NCBI GenBank assembly: GCA_016191015.1
Contig: JACPPM010000204.1
Coordinates: 1-41,411 of the forward strand
Source of the DNA: Acidobacteriota bacterium
GTDB lineage: Bacteria; Acidobacteriota; CAIWXX01
Length of the DNA stretch: 41,411 bases
Reading direction: 5' to 3'
Below the pieces are notes generated by a model, which had not been told where the DNA came from, did not search any database, and worked only from the letters and a program-made list of their open reading frames with translations. The translations under genes and the position numbers were made by a program. This document shows, one piece after another, positions 8,555 to 17,050 of this stretch (position 1 is its first letter; the number at the start of each line of letters is the position of its first letter).

Positions 8555-10576
8555 TCACTGACTTCCAGCCGCGGGATCCGCGGCGATTTTGTGCCTGGTG
8601 GAGACGAAAGCCGTCAGCTCCACGATCTGCTCCCGGCTGAGTCCGTAGTTCGGGCAGCGGACGTCCTCGCGCCAGCGCTGCGGGTTCTCGAGCCAATAGG
8701 CAATCCAGCCGCTCTTGAGCCGGTCTCCGGCGTCGCTCAGGGGCGGTCCGTAGTAGCCGCCGGCTTGTCCGAGGATGTGGCACGAGTTGCAGCCGAGCCT
8801 CGTGTAGGTCCGCTCGCCGGCGGCGACTTCCTCCTGTGCCGGCGGTCGTCCGCCGAAGGCGTCCGAGGGGATCGAATCGTCGAGGAAGACGTCAGCGATG
8901 TAGTCGGCGATGCGCTTCGCATCCCCGGCGTTCATCCGGAAAAAGGGCATTCGCTCCGGGAGTATTCCGCGAATGGTGTAAGGAGTCAGTAGGTAGCTTT
9001 CGAGCCAGTCGCGTGTGACTTTGCTGCCTTCGAATGTCAGCGGAGCCGTCGAGATGTCGCCCCCGGAGGCACCGACGATATGGCACGACAGACAACGGTA
9101 GCGGTCGAAGAGCCGTCCAACGTCCCCTGCCGGTACGGCGGTGACGCGGTTCGGAGATGCGGAGATCGGCTGATACTCATCCGGCACGCCCTCGCCGCTC
9201 AGCGACAGCAGCGCGGTCACGACCGAGGTAACCTCCTCGGTCTGCAACGAGAAGGTAGGCATCTTGAGGCCGGGGGCGAAGGAGCTCGGTTCCGTCACCT
9301 TCGCCCCGACCCATGCGGCCAAGGTCTTGGGGAGATCGGAGCGTCGCCCGAAGTCCAACGAAGACACCTTCTTGTCCGCGAGCGCGCTCAGCTCGGGTCC
9401 GATCTTCTCCTGTCCGCTCATACCCTCCATGGGATGGCACCCGAAGCAGCCGTACTTGAGGAAGACCTTGCGTCCTTCTTCGGCGAGCCTCTGATTGGGC
9501 TGGAACGGAGATTCCTGTTGCGCGGGCTCGCTGAAGTCCCGCAGCTCTTCGGACAGGTACGCCGCGATGTCTCGCGCCTCTTCCGGCGTGAAGTCGAAGG
9601 CAGGCATCGGTGTCCTCGGGTTGAACGCCGAAGGATCCCGTACGAAGGCGAGCAGCCATGCACGCGACGCCTTGCTTCCGACGAGCGAGAGCTCCGGCGC
9701 GCTGTCGTTCCCCTTCCCTTCGACGGTGTGGCAGGAGATGCATCGGGACTCGCGAAACAGCACCTCCCCCTTTGCTGCATCTCCGGGCGGCTCGGTTGCG
9801 GCCGCCTCGATCCTGGATGCAAGCTCGACGGCCGGGGGACGCGAGAAGAGATAGTTGATCAGCGCATCGGTCTCGCCGGGCTCGATGCGAAACCGCGGCA
9901 TGCGTGCGTTCGCGTTGAGGGCCTTCGGGTCCTTGAGCCACGCGCGCACCCAGGAGGCTCTGAGCTTGAGGGGCGTCGCCGACAGCGACGGGGCCTCAGC
10001 CGTGTACGCCTCGTAGCCGCGCGCCAGATGACAGGAATAGCACGCATACCGCTCCATGAGTTGGCGTCCCTTGGAGAGGCGGGGCGCCTCGGAGGCCTGG
10101 GCTCCTCGATGGCAGCGGCCGCAGGAAGCCTCGAGGTAGACTGACGGCAGGAGGGGCGTAGGCCAGTGGCGTGTGAGACCGTGAGCCTCAGCGGCAGTCG
10201 TGGCAAGCCCCTGACCTCCGTGGCAGAAGACACACCCGAACTGGTCCAAGTCGACGGGCGTATGTGCGGTTTCGCTGTGGAAGCCGAACGGTGCCGGCGC
10301 ACCCGCCAGGGTTGGTTCGGAGACGCCCTGGTGGCACGTGACACAGCGATCGACGCGGTTCCCGAAGCCGGGGTTCCAGATCTGCTCGATCCGATCTGGA
10401 CGGGAAGCGACCGCCCGGGCGAGCCGCGCCGACGGCGCTCGCTCAGCAGCCAGTCTACGATACTCCCGCTGGTACCCGTGGTACTCGCGGAGAGCGTTCT
10501 TGAGGGGAGCGGCGGCGAGCACGACGAGAAACACGACGCTGCTCGTTGCGAAGACAACACGAAGGCGGTTCGTCAT
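8555..10576 (-). CDS. membrane-anchored octahaem c-type cytochrome of the bc complex
   Basis: 673 residues with one N-terminal membrane helix (VVFATSSVVFLVVLAAAP) and a large periplasmic part. Eight haem motifs are visible: CVTCH, CVFCH, CGRCH, CYSCH, CISCH, CFGCH, CLSCH and CNSCH. The first four are grouped as in multihaem quinol-oxidising complexes. The last four each sit in a class-I cytochrome c-like module with repeated segments such as MPRFRIEPGE, MPAFDFTPEE, MPTFSLQTEE and MPFFRMNAGD, probably carrying Met ligands. It probably replaces cytochrome c1/f as electron acceptor of the Rieske/cytochrome b unit encoded upstream. It starts 110 bases after the subunit-IV gene. It could also be a separate oxidoreductase, but gene order favours the bc complex. 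Confidence 0.88.
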   Translation of the reverse strand: MTNRLRVVFATSSVVFLVVLAAAPLKNALREYHGYQREYRRLAAERAPSARLARAVASRPDRIEQIWNPGFGNRVDRCVTCHQGVSEPTLAGAPAPFGFHSETAHTPVDLDQFGCVFCHGGQGLATTAAEAHGLTRHWPTPLLPSVYLEASCGRCHRGAQASEAPRLSKGRQLMERYACYSCHLARGYEAYTAEAPSLSATPLKLRASWVRAWLKDPKALNANARMPRFRIEPGETDALINYLFSRPPAVELASRIEAAATEPPGDAAKGEVLFRESRCISCHTVEGKGNDSAPELSLVGSKASRAWLLAFVRDPSAFNPRTPMPAFDFTPEEARDIAAYLSEELRDFSEPAQQESPFQPNQRLAEEGRKVFLKYGCFGCHPMEGMSGQEKIGPELSALADKKVSSLDFGRRSDLPKTLAAWVGAKVTEPSSFAPGLKMPTFSLQTEEVTSVVTALLSLSGEGVPDEYQPISASPNRVTAVPAGDVGRLFDRYRCLSCHIVGASGGDISTAPLTFEGSKVTRDWLESYLLTPYTIRGILPERMPFFRMNAGDAKRIADYIADVFLDDSIPSDAFGGRPPAQEEVAAGERTYTRLGCNSCHILGQAGGYYGPPLSDAGDRLKSGWIAYWLENPQRWREDVRCPNYGLSREQIVELTAFVSTRHKIAADPAAGSQ

Positions 10577-10686
10577 CGGGTCTCAACCTCCGAAATGGCC
10601 GGCGTGGAAGGAGAACTGTGGATCATCGGCAAGCCGTGCCGCCGTGGCGACGGGACGCTGAGCTGGTCGTGTGCACTCATAGTTGA

Positions 10687-11388
10687 CTACAGCGATATTT
10701 CCCACGGCCAGACGAGGCTCCAGCCGGGTCCCCGGAAGAAGGTCCCGATGATGGTGAGGAGACAGGCGACGATCACGAACCACGTCATGATCCACTGTGG
10801 GAGCGTCCGCAGGCCGAGCCACGCCCGGAGCCGACCGGGGTGTGGGAGGGGGCGGCTGAGGCCAATCAGAGCTTCGCACGCGAGGGTCGGCACGAGTACC
10901 ACCCAGCAGTGGAAGAGAGAGAGGAGCGGGACGACCACGATGGTGAGCGAGAGGAGGCCGATCGTCACTCGTTTCGATCCCCAGCTCCACAGCGCCACGG
11001 GTGCTCGATTGACGCGCGCATAGGGGATGATGATCAGGGCGATGACAACGAGTGTTGGGATCAGGACGCCCGCCACGACTGGTGGAAAATAGTGGAGCAA
11101 CTCCTGGAGTCCCAGGAAGTACCACGGGGCCTTGGCCGGGTTGGGGGTTTCGAGCGGATCGGCGATCCCTTCGAGAGGCGCGTCCCAGAAGAGAGATGCG
11201 AGCGCGATGAGGATCACCACCCACTGAAGGAGGATGACTTCGCGGACGATCAGGTGCGGAAACGTTGTGACCTGCTCCTCGCGCCGTCGCGGGACCGCCA
11301 GGGACAGGTCGGGGCGGACGAGCGCCACGCGCTTGGGGACCGACATCGGGTCGGCGGACTCGACGATATCCAAGCTTTCGTCTTTCAC
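10687..11388 (-). CDS. cytochrome b C-terminal half (subunit IV/PetD-like)
   Basis: 233 residues with three to four membrane helices. It carries the subunit-IV hallmark [20 protein letters not shown], whose APWY takes the place of the PEWY motif lining the quinol-oxidation (Qo) site. Long soluble N-terminal arm (about 45 residues). It starts with GTG whose GTGA overlaps the cytochrome b stop by four bases, so the two are translationally coupled. Cytochrome b split in two like this is the b6f-type organisation also found in many non-photosynthetic bacteria. A Met at residue 15 is an alternative start. It is membrane-embedded and completes the Qo site. Confidence 0.9.
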   Translation of the reverse strand: MKDESLDIVESADPMSVPKRVALVRPDLSLAVPRRREEQVTTFPHLIVREVILLQWVVILIALASLFWDAPLEGIADPLETPNPAKAPWYFLGLQELLHYFPPVVAGVLIPTLVVIALIIIPYARVNRAPVALWSWGSKRVTIGLLSLTIVVVPLLSLFHCWVVLVPTLACEALIGLSRPLPHPGRLRAWLGLRTLPQWIMTWFVIVACLLTIIGTFFRGPGWSLVWPWEISL

Positions 11389-12155
11389 CGGTACACCTCG
11401 AGTGTCTCTTCGTCCTCTGCGAGCGGCCCTTTCACGCCACCGTCCTTGCGGACCCGCCAGATGTGCAGGGCGGCGATCAGCACGAGCAGCAGAGGGAGGG
11501 CGACGCAGTGCAGCACGTAGAAGCGAATGAGCGCGTTCGCGCCGACGATGTTGCCGCCCAGCAACAGGAAGCGAATCCGCTCACCCAACACCGGTGTGGC
11601 GCGAACCATGTTGGTCCCCACCGTGACGGCCCAGTAGGCCAGTTGATCCCAGGGAAGGAGGTAGCCCGTGTAGGAGAGCAGAAGAGTCAGCGTGAGGAGG
11701 ACGACGCCAAGCACCCAGTTGAATTGGCGGGGCGGGCGGAAGGCGCCGTGATAGAAGACGCGGAGCATATGGAGGAAGACGACGAGCACCATTGCGTGGG
11801 CGCTCCACCGGTGCATGTTGCGAAGAAATGTGCCGATGTCGACGGTGAACTGCAGCTCCTTCATGTCCATGTAGGCCTCGGGCACGGACGGATGGTAGTA
11901 GAACATCAGGAGTATGCCTGAGGCGGCCAGGATGGCTGTGAGGGCGAGCGAGATGCCGCCGAGGTAGTAGGTGTGACGAACCTCGAGCGCTTTTCGTCGC
12001 ACCTTCACGGGGTGCATGTGAAGGAAGAAATTCTGAAAAATCGCCAGGGATCGATTTCGGCTCGAGTCCGTCACTCCGTGGCGAATGATCGATCGCCAGA
12101 GCTCGGAGCGGCTCAGCGCGTACCACCACACAGATGGTGAGAGCTCAATCCTCAT
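11385..12155 (-). CDS. cytochrome b N-terminal half (cytochrome b6/PetB-like)
   Basis: 256 residues. A ~60-residue amphipathic lead with [20 protein letters not shown] is typical of non-photosynthetic cytochrome b6-like proteins. Four membrane helices follow. Haem b ligand histidines are visible in helix B ([10 protein letters not shown] and [14 protein letters not shown]) and helix D ([20 protein letters not shown]). The [13 protein letters not shown] segment matches the conserved Qo-side helix. Start ATG at 12155 with GGAGG about 7 bases upstream. It oxidises and reduces quinol within the bc complex and is followed immediately by its C-terminal half. Confidence 0.93.
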   Translation of the reverse strand: MRIELSPSVWWYALSRSELWRSIIRHGVTDSSRNRSLAIFQNFFLHMHPVKVRRKALEVRHTYYLGGISLALTAILAASGILLMFYYHPSVPEAYMDMKELQFTVDIGTFLRNMHRWSAHAMVLVVFLHMLRVFYHGAFRPPRQFNWVLGVVLLTLTLLLSYTGYLLPWDQLAYWAVTVGTNMVRATPVLGERIRFLLLGGNIVGANALIRFYVLHCVALPLLLVLIAALHIWRVRKDGGVKGPLAEDEETLEVYR

Positions 12156-12231
12156 CGGGAGCCTCCTCTCGCGTCATCGGCCCACCTCCGACAGCGCCGT
12201 GCATCCTCGTCACCATGCGATTCCCCAGCCA

Positions 12232-12750
12232 TCATGCCTTGAACACCGTTCCCGCAGGGATGATCACAGACGTGTCGACGACAAGCTCTTCGCGCTCGTT
12301 GAGTCGCACCTCCAGCCACGGCAGCGACCGCGGGGCCGGCCCTCCCATGACGTCGCCCTCCATGTTGAAGACGCTCCCGTGGCAGGGACACGCGATCACG
12401 CGGCTCTCCGACCGGAAACGCGTGATGCACCCGAGGTGGGTGCAAACCGCGGACATTGCATACACACCCCTCGAATCGGCAATGATGTAGACCTTCTTCT
12501 CTCTCTCGAAAAACACGGTTCCTTCCGGGAAGAGCGACCGCCTGCCGGCCACGAAGCTCGGCGACGGCTCGAACAGCACCTTGGGGTGGATGAAGTCGAG
12601 CGCCACGGCTCCCGCACCCCCGCACGCCGCGGCGCACGCCCCGATTCCGATCCGCGTCAGGAAAGTGCGGCGGTCCACTGACGATCCATCGCCCGCCTCA
12701 CCGTCCCCCTGAAGCTCAAGCGCCTTCTCGATCGATCCATTATCTGACAT
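12232..12750 (-). CDS. Rieske [2Fe-2S] protein of the bc complex
   Basis: 172 residues. A twin-arginine signal/anchor (DRRTFLTRIGIG followed by an Ala/Gly-rich helix) marks Tat export with a retained N-terminal membrane helix, usual for Rieske subunits. The cluster ligands are in box 1 CTHLGC and box 2 CPCHGS, giving two Cys and two His plus the disulfide pair. The start ATG at 12750 is chosen because GGAGGCG precedes it; the longer frame reads into the previous gene. Its first 11 bases overlap the end of the oxidoreductase gene. It takes electrons from quinol at cytochrome b and delivers them to a cytochrome c, here presumably the octahaem protein. Confidence 0.95.
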   Translation of the reverse strand: MSDNGSIEKALELQGDGEAGDGSSVDRRTFLTRIGIGACAAACGGAGAVALDFIHPKVLFEPSPSFVAGRRSLFPEGTVFFEREKKVYIIADSRGVYAMSAVCTHLGCITRFRSESRVIACPCHGSVFNMEGDVMGGPAPRSLPWLEVRLNEREELVVDTSVIIPAGTVFKA

Positions 12751-14578
12751 TGAACGCCTCCGACAGATCCGAGGACTGCATTGTGATGGTCCCGGCAGGA
12801 CAGCGAGCAGCACACAGTCCACAGCGAATGCAGGTGTCTTCGTCCTTGATGATGAGCGTCCCGACGATCCCGGCCTTCCCCTCGGACCCCGCTGCCGGAG
12901 GAGGCAACCCGCAGGCGACCAGATCCTGGCGCCTCACAGGCACCAGCTCTATGCAGTCTTCCGGACAGACATCCATGCATCCTCCGCAAAGCAGGCACTC
13001 GGTTCCAGCCACCGGATCCTGCTGGAACACGGTGTTTGTCCAACAGTGAAGGCACCGGAGCCCCTCCTTGCGTGCCTGCGGTTCTGCGAAACACTGCTCA
13101 ACCTCCGCGATCCCGATGCGGCGCACGATCGGTGTCCTCGGTGGAACCTGGCGCGGGATGGACTCGTAGTCGAGCTCCCGGTCGTAAGCGCGCGGTCGAC
13201 GGATGTTCACCTGAAGTGTCGGCTCAGGTCGCGCCCGCCCTCGAAGATATTCATCGATGGCGCGTGCCGCCCGCTTCCCGTCGGCGATCGCATGAATCGC
13301 TATGCGCGGCCCGAACGCCGCATCGCCGCCGGCGAAGATACCCGGCCGGCTCGTCCCCAGCGTGCCTGGGTCGACCCGGAGCGTGCCCTGCGGCGTCACA
13401 TCGACCTTGTCATCGGTGCCGAGGAATGACAGGTCCACTTTCTGCCCGATGGCCAGAATCACCGTGTCGCCTTCGATCGTCTTTTCCGTCCCCTCGATCA
13501 TCGTCGGGTTGAACCGGCCCCTCTCGTCGAAGACGCGGGCGACGTCGAGGGTTTCCAGGCCGCAGGCCACGCCGTTTCGCTCGAGGACGCGAAGCGGTCC
13601 CCGCCGGGTGAGAAAACGTATGCCTTCTTCGGCGGCTTCGGCGACTTCCTGGGGATCCGAAGGCATCTCGTCAGGCGACTCCAGACAGACAACCGTCACT
13701 TCGCGCGCCCCGAAGCGGATGGCGCTTCGCGCCACATCCAAGGCCTGGACGATCGAGAGACTTCGCTCGACATTGTTCGTGCCCGGGCCCCGCATGGCCG
13801 TGCGCGCGACATCGATGGCGACGTTGCCTCCACCTATGACCACGACCTTGCTGCCCATCTCCACCCGGTAACCGAGGTTGACGTTCAAGAGATAGTCGGT
13901 CCCCCGAAGGACACCGTCGAGCTCGATCCCTGGGATTGCCAGCCCACGACTGAGCTGAGCGCCGACTCCCAGAAAGATCGCTCGATAACCCTTCGCCTCC
14001 AGGTCGTTCAGTCCGATGTCACGCCCGACGCGCACGCCCGTCAGCAGCTCGACTCCTAGCGACAGGATCGCGTTGATCTCCAGTTTGATCAGCTCCCGCG
14101 GGAGCCTGTACTCCGGCACACCCAGCCTGAGCATCCCGCCCGCCACGGGTTGGGCTTCGAAGATCGTGACCGGGTATCCGAGGAGCGCCAAGTCGTGCGC
14201 GCAGGCGAGTCCTGCCGGACCGGATCCCACGACGGCGATCCGTTCCTCGTAGCGTCGGGATCGCGCCCCATAGATTTCGGTCAACACAGTGAGATCTACC
14301 ATGCTCTCGACACCGAATCGCTCGGTCACGAATCTCTTGAGCGCCCTGATGGCAACGGGCGCGTCGATCTCCCCGCGACGGCACGCATTCTCGCATGGAG
14401 CAGCACAGATCCTGCCGCAGATAGAGGCAAGCGGATTCGGGGCGCGAGCGACCGCGTACGCCTCCCGATATCGCCCTTCTCCGATCAGGGCGGCGTATTT
14501 GCCCGCCTCGGTGTGCACGGGACAGGCCCATCGGCACGGGAAGTTTCGTTCGAGCCACTCGCGGTTGTAGCCAGTCAT
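12740..14578 (-). CDS. GltD-like FAD/NAD(P) oxidoreductase with two C-terminal [4Fe-4S] clusters
   Basis: 612 residues. The N-terminal region resembles the iron-sulfur part of glutamate synthase small subunit and dihydropyrimidine dehydrogenase (CPVHTEAGKY; CGRICAAPCENACRRG). The FAD Rossmann motif is GSGPAGLACAHDL, the NAD(P) motif is VVVIGGGNVAIDVARTA, and the closing FAD segment is GIFAGGDAAFG. The C-terminal ~115 residues are ferredoxin-like, with CLLCGGCMDVC and CIRCGLCAARC plus CLHC. No signal or membrane helix, so it is cytoplasmic. It is the first gene of the bc operon and overlaps the Rieske gene by 11 bases. Similar proteins accompany Rieske/b complexes in anammox planctomycetes, where they are thought to link quinone and NAD(P) pools. 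The same role is inferred here; glutamate synthase is unlikely because no large subunit is present. Confidence 0.9.
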   Translation of the reverse strand: MTGYNREWLERNFPCRWACPVHTEAGKYAALIGEGRYREAYAVARAPNPLASICGRICAAPCENACRRGEIDAPVAIRALKRFVTERFGVESMVDLTVLTEIYGARSRRYEERIAVVGSGPAGLACAHDLALLGYPVTIFEAQPVAGGMLRLGVPEYRLPRELIKLEINAILSLGVELLTGVRVGRDIGLNDLEAKGYRAIFLGVGAQLSRGLAIPGIELDGVLRGTDYLLNVNLGYRVEMGSKVVVIGGGNVAIDVARTAMRGPGTNNVERSLSIVQALDVARSAIRFGAREVTVVCLESPDEMPSDPQEVAEAAEEGIRFLTRRGPLRVLERNGVACGLETLDVARVFDERGRFNPTMIEGTEKTIEGDTVILAIGQKVDLSFLGTDDKVDVTPQGTLRVDPGTLGTSRPGIFAGGDAAFGPRIAIHAIADGKRAARAIDEYLRGRARPEPTLQVNIRRPRAYDRELDYESIPRQVPPRTPIVRRIGIAEVEQCFAEPQARKEGLRCLHCWTNTVFQQDPVAGTECLLCGGCMDVCPEDCIELVPVRRQDLVACGLPPPAAGSEGKAGIVGTLIIKDEDTCIRCGLCAARCPAGTITMQSSDLSEAFNVR

Positions 14579-14698
14579 GACGGTGTTGCGACTGCCGCTA
14601 TTCTATCTCGAATCCAGGCGCACGCAGAGACGGGAAGCAGGCATGGCTCTCCCGGCCCCAGCGTGTATCCTCATCTACCCGACTCTGCCGGCGCGCCG

Positions 14699-15289
14699 CT
14701 ACCGGGTGATCTCGAAATCGGCCGTTGTATCGGCCGTCACCTCAACTGACTTCGACGTGCCCTTCAGCTTCGGATGCCACACTTTCAGTGTGTACTTGCC
14801 AGCCGGCACATCGGGGATCGACCACTTGCCCGTCTTGTCGGTCACCGCAAAGTACGGAGTCGGCACGGCCACGACGAATCCTTCCATCTCCGGGTGCACG
14901 TTGCACAGGAGAGTCGCGACACACTCCTTCTTGAATGTATAGGACTTTTTCTGCCCCTGCGGCCAGCTTCCCAGGTTGAATTTGTCGCAGCACGCATCGG
15001 GGGAGAAGACGTTGTGAAGGAACGGATCAGAGTTCAGAAATTCCACCGGCGTGCCTGCCTGGACCGCCACAACGTGTGGAACGAATGCGAGCTGTTTCTG
15101 GTCAACATTGACCGCGGCGGTCGGTGGTTGAAAAGTCTTGCCTGCGATCGCGTCTATGTACACCACGGCATCGGAGTTGTCCCGGGCGCCTTTGCACGTG
15201 ACCGTCCCGGAAAGCTTGGCTGCCGCGGCGTGCGAGGCAAAAAGAAGAACGGCGAACATCGCGGCCGCCGTCCGCATCCTGGTTGTCAT
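14699..15289 (-). CDS. secreted cupredoxin (plastocyanin-like) protein
   Basis: 196 residues with a clear signal peptide (ending FASHAAAA). The fold resembles plastocyanin-like proteins with a carboxypeptidase-regulatory-type end (VPAGKYTLKVWHPKLKG). Possible type-1 copper ligands are His in LHNVFSPD, and Cys, His and Met in LLCNVHPEMEG. The ATG at 15289 has GGAGGAA about 8 bases upstream. The frame runs open to 15562 but that extension is the palindromic repeat, not protein. It lies between the cytochrome-porin gene and the bc operon (120 bases to the oxidoreductase). A periplasmic copper shuttle between the two is the natural inference; a structural, copper-free role cannot be excluded. Confidence 0.85.
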   Translation of the reverse strand: MTTRMRTAAAMFAVLLFASHAAAAKLSGTVTCKGARDNSDAVVYIDAIAGKTFQPPTAAVNVDQKQLAFVPHVVAVQAGTPVEFLNSDPFLHNVFSPDACCDKFNLGSWPQGQKKSYTFKKECVATLLCNVHPEMEGFVVAVPTPYFAVTDKTGKWSIPDVPAGKYTLKVWHPKLKGTSKSVEVTADTTADFEITR

Positions 15290-15438
15290 GCTGAGTGTTC
15301 CTCCATTACGAAGATCCATGGGGAACCGCCCATCTGCCGAGACGAAATGGGCTGGGCGATTCCCCCGTGTGGACCTGGTGTCAAATGTTCCCGAACCGGT
15401 CCTGAGATCCGGAGTAGACGCACACGGGCATGAGCGCA

Positions 15439-15542
15439 ATGTCATCCTGAGGAGCCGGGCGAAGCCCGGTGACGAAGGATCTCCTCCATGGGCTACGGGG
15501 GGAGATCCTTCGGCCCGGCTGCGCCGAGCCTCAGGATGACAT
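15439..15542. repeat. 104-bp palindromic dispersed element
   Basis: Outer arms ATGTCATCCTGAGG (15439-15452) and CCTCAGGATGACAT (15529-15542) are exact complements, as are inner arms GAAGGATCTCC (15474-15484) and GGAGATCCTTC (15501-15511). Between them are GGGC/GCCC-rich stems (CCGGGCGAAGCCCGG). From memory, sequences of this type, often read by gene finders as peptides like EARRSRAEGS, are scattered through many environmental genomes. The rest of the 307-base spacer (15290-15596) shows no gene. As RNA it would form a long hairpin between the cytochrome-porin and cupredoxin cistrons. Confidence 0.85.
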
Positions 15543-15596
15543 GCTGGCTGTACTGCGGCCAAGTGTACTCCGAATCTCAGGAACCGGTCACTCGCC

Positions 15597-16856
15597 TTAC
15601 AGGCCGAACTGCATCTGCGCGACGAATGTCGTGTTGTCTTTGTTCGCGTCGTCGAGGAACTTCTGGAGCTCCAGGATGAACTTGATGTTGGCCCGGGCGA
15701 GCATGGTCAGAGCCGGGATCACCGACGTAACCGGCTTCACAGCATCGCTGGCCGTGTCCGAATCCCGCCATTCATACCTGACCAGGCCGTAGAGCCACGG
15801 ATAGATGGCGTAGCTCCCCTGGAGATAGAAAGCCCGCGATGTACGGTCTGAAGTCCCCGGGATCTCCGATTTCATCTGCATGAGGACGCCGCTCGCAATA
15901 AGGTTCTTGTACCAGAATTCCGCATCTGCGCCGTACACGGTGAAATCCTCGTCCTCGGCTCCGTCTTTCGATGCAGTGCCTTTGTAGAAAAACCCGCCCA
16001 TGGTGATCGAGTCATCCCGCAGCGGATCAGAGGCCGCGCTCTCCTCGCCCTTCCCCCCTGCCTCTCCCAACCCGCCGACCTTGAAGGTCGCGCGCCCGTA
16101 GAAATCCTTCGCATTGTTGTTATCGCTGAGGCCGGTGCCGTTAACCACGCCGAATCTGTAGGTGAAGCCCCCGCGGTCGGACGCGCCGTTGTGCGCTCCC
16201 CACACCTCAAAGCCATACTGATCATCCCGCGACCGCCACCCATTCCTGGTCCGCAAGCTCGCAACGTTGTAGTGGTTCCTCGTGAACCTGGCGCCACTTT
16301 CGGCGAAATCCGACCCCACAAATCCCATTCTAATATGGAGCGCTGGATTGTGATCATACTGGAGGGCGACGGGGTAGCCGATTTCGGTCTCTCCTCCCTC
16401 GTTTTCGAGCTCGACCTCGCCGAAGAAGGAGAAGTGTTCCCCGAGCGTGCCACCGTACAGCAGCTCGATTTCATGCGGAGTCTCGAATTCCCACTTCACA
16501 TCGCTCTGCGCGGTGTAGTTCGTTCGGCCGACGACGTGGAGCGAAATCGGGAAGTATCCGGGCATGTCACTGGGCCACACGGCCTTGGGCCACATCTTCT
16601 TGTACCCTTCGGAACCCAGGCTGACCGGCTCTTCCTTACGGGCATTCTCGTCCCCGCCGGGCCAACGATAACCGTTGTTCCTGAACGCCTTGCCGAAGCC
16701 GTTGAGCTTCGGAAAGCCGTAGTGGCAGGTCACGCAACTCGTCTTGTACTTGCGCGCAAACGCGGGAATAGCCATCGCATCCGGCGCCGCGATACAGAGT
16801 ATGGCGAGCGTAATGAGCGTGCCGGTGAGAAAGCGGAACGGGACTCTACCTTTCAT
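15597..16856 (-). CDS. Cyc2-like fused monohaem cytochrome-porin (outer membrane)
   Basis: 419 residues. Signal peptide (about 1-29, ending PDAMA), then immediately IPAFARKYKTSCVTCHYGFP with haem residues C41, C44 and H45, then KLNGFGKAFRNNGY. The FAR...C-x-x-CH...P.L..FG..F...GY pattern is the hallmark of the cytochrome part of Cyc2-type fused cytochrome-porins. The remaining ~350 residues show alternating polar/aromatic beta strands (HEIELLYGG, FSFFGEVELE, FYLQGSYAIYP) ending in an aromatic-hydrophobic C-terminal strand (TTFVAQMQFGL), as in outer-membrane barrels. Start supported by GGGAGGAG 5 bases before the ATG. Cyc2 is the outer-membrane Fe(II) oxidase of several iron oxidisers, but the wider family is not all proven to oxidise iron, so the substrate is open. 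It heads the respiratory series. Confidence 0.8.
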   Translation of the reverse strand: MKGRVPFRFLTGTLITLAILCIAAPDAMAIPAFARKYKTSCVTCHYGFPKLNGFGKAFRNNGYRWPGGDENARKEEPVSLGSEGYKKMWPKAVWPSDMPGYFPISLHVVGRTNYTAQSDVKWEFETPHEIELLYGGTLGEHFSFFGEVELENEGGETEIGYPVALQYDHNPALHIRMGFVGSDFAESGARFTRNHYNVASLRTRNGWRSRDDQYGFEVWGAHNGASDRGGFTYRFGVVNGTGLSDNNNAKDFYGRATFKVGGLGEAGGKGEESAASDPLRDDSITMGGFFYKGTASKDGAEDEDFTVYGADAEFWYKNLIASGVLMQMKSEIPGTSDRTSRAFYLQGSYAIYPWLYGLVRYEWRDSDTASDAVKPVTSVIPALTMLARANIKFILELQKFLDDANKDNTTFVAQMQFGL

Positions 16857-17050
16857 CGATCTCCTCCCTTGGGCCCGGTGCGAGTGCGGTACGCCCGCAG
16901 CACGGTACCAGACCCTTCTGAGATCAATGTAGGCTCAGGAGCCCCTGGGGGCATCGGCCAAACACATCATTGTGCTGGTGCGTTTGCATCATTTTTCACA
17001 GGAGACACGCGGGCCGCCCGCCGACATCTGGATTTCGAGTCGCCTCCGCC

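Noticed and set aside
8141-10144. Long plus-strand open frames opposite the cytochrome genes (8141-8992, 9080-10144)
   Set aside because: These are shadows of GC-rich coding sequence. The opposite strand has eight haem motifs and clear domains, and these translations match nothing.
12740-14578. The flavoprotein as glutamate synthase small subunit
   Set aside because: It has a ferredoxin-like C-terminal extension, no large subunit is nearby, and it overlaps the Rieske gene.
15290-15562. N-terminal extension of the cupredoxin through the palindrome
   Set aside because: The extension reads the repeat element. A signal peptide and a good ribosome-binding site place the start at 15289.
15597-16856. 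Calling the cytochrome-porin an Fe(II) oxidase outright
   Set aside because: The family signature supports outer-membrane electron transfer, but the donor cannot be read from the sequence and the family is functionally mixed.
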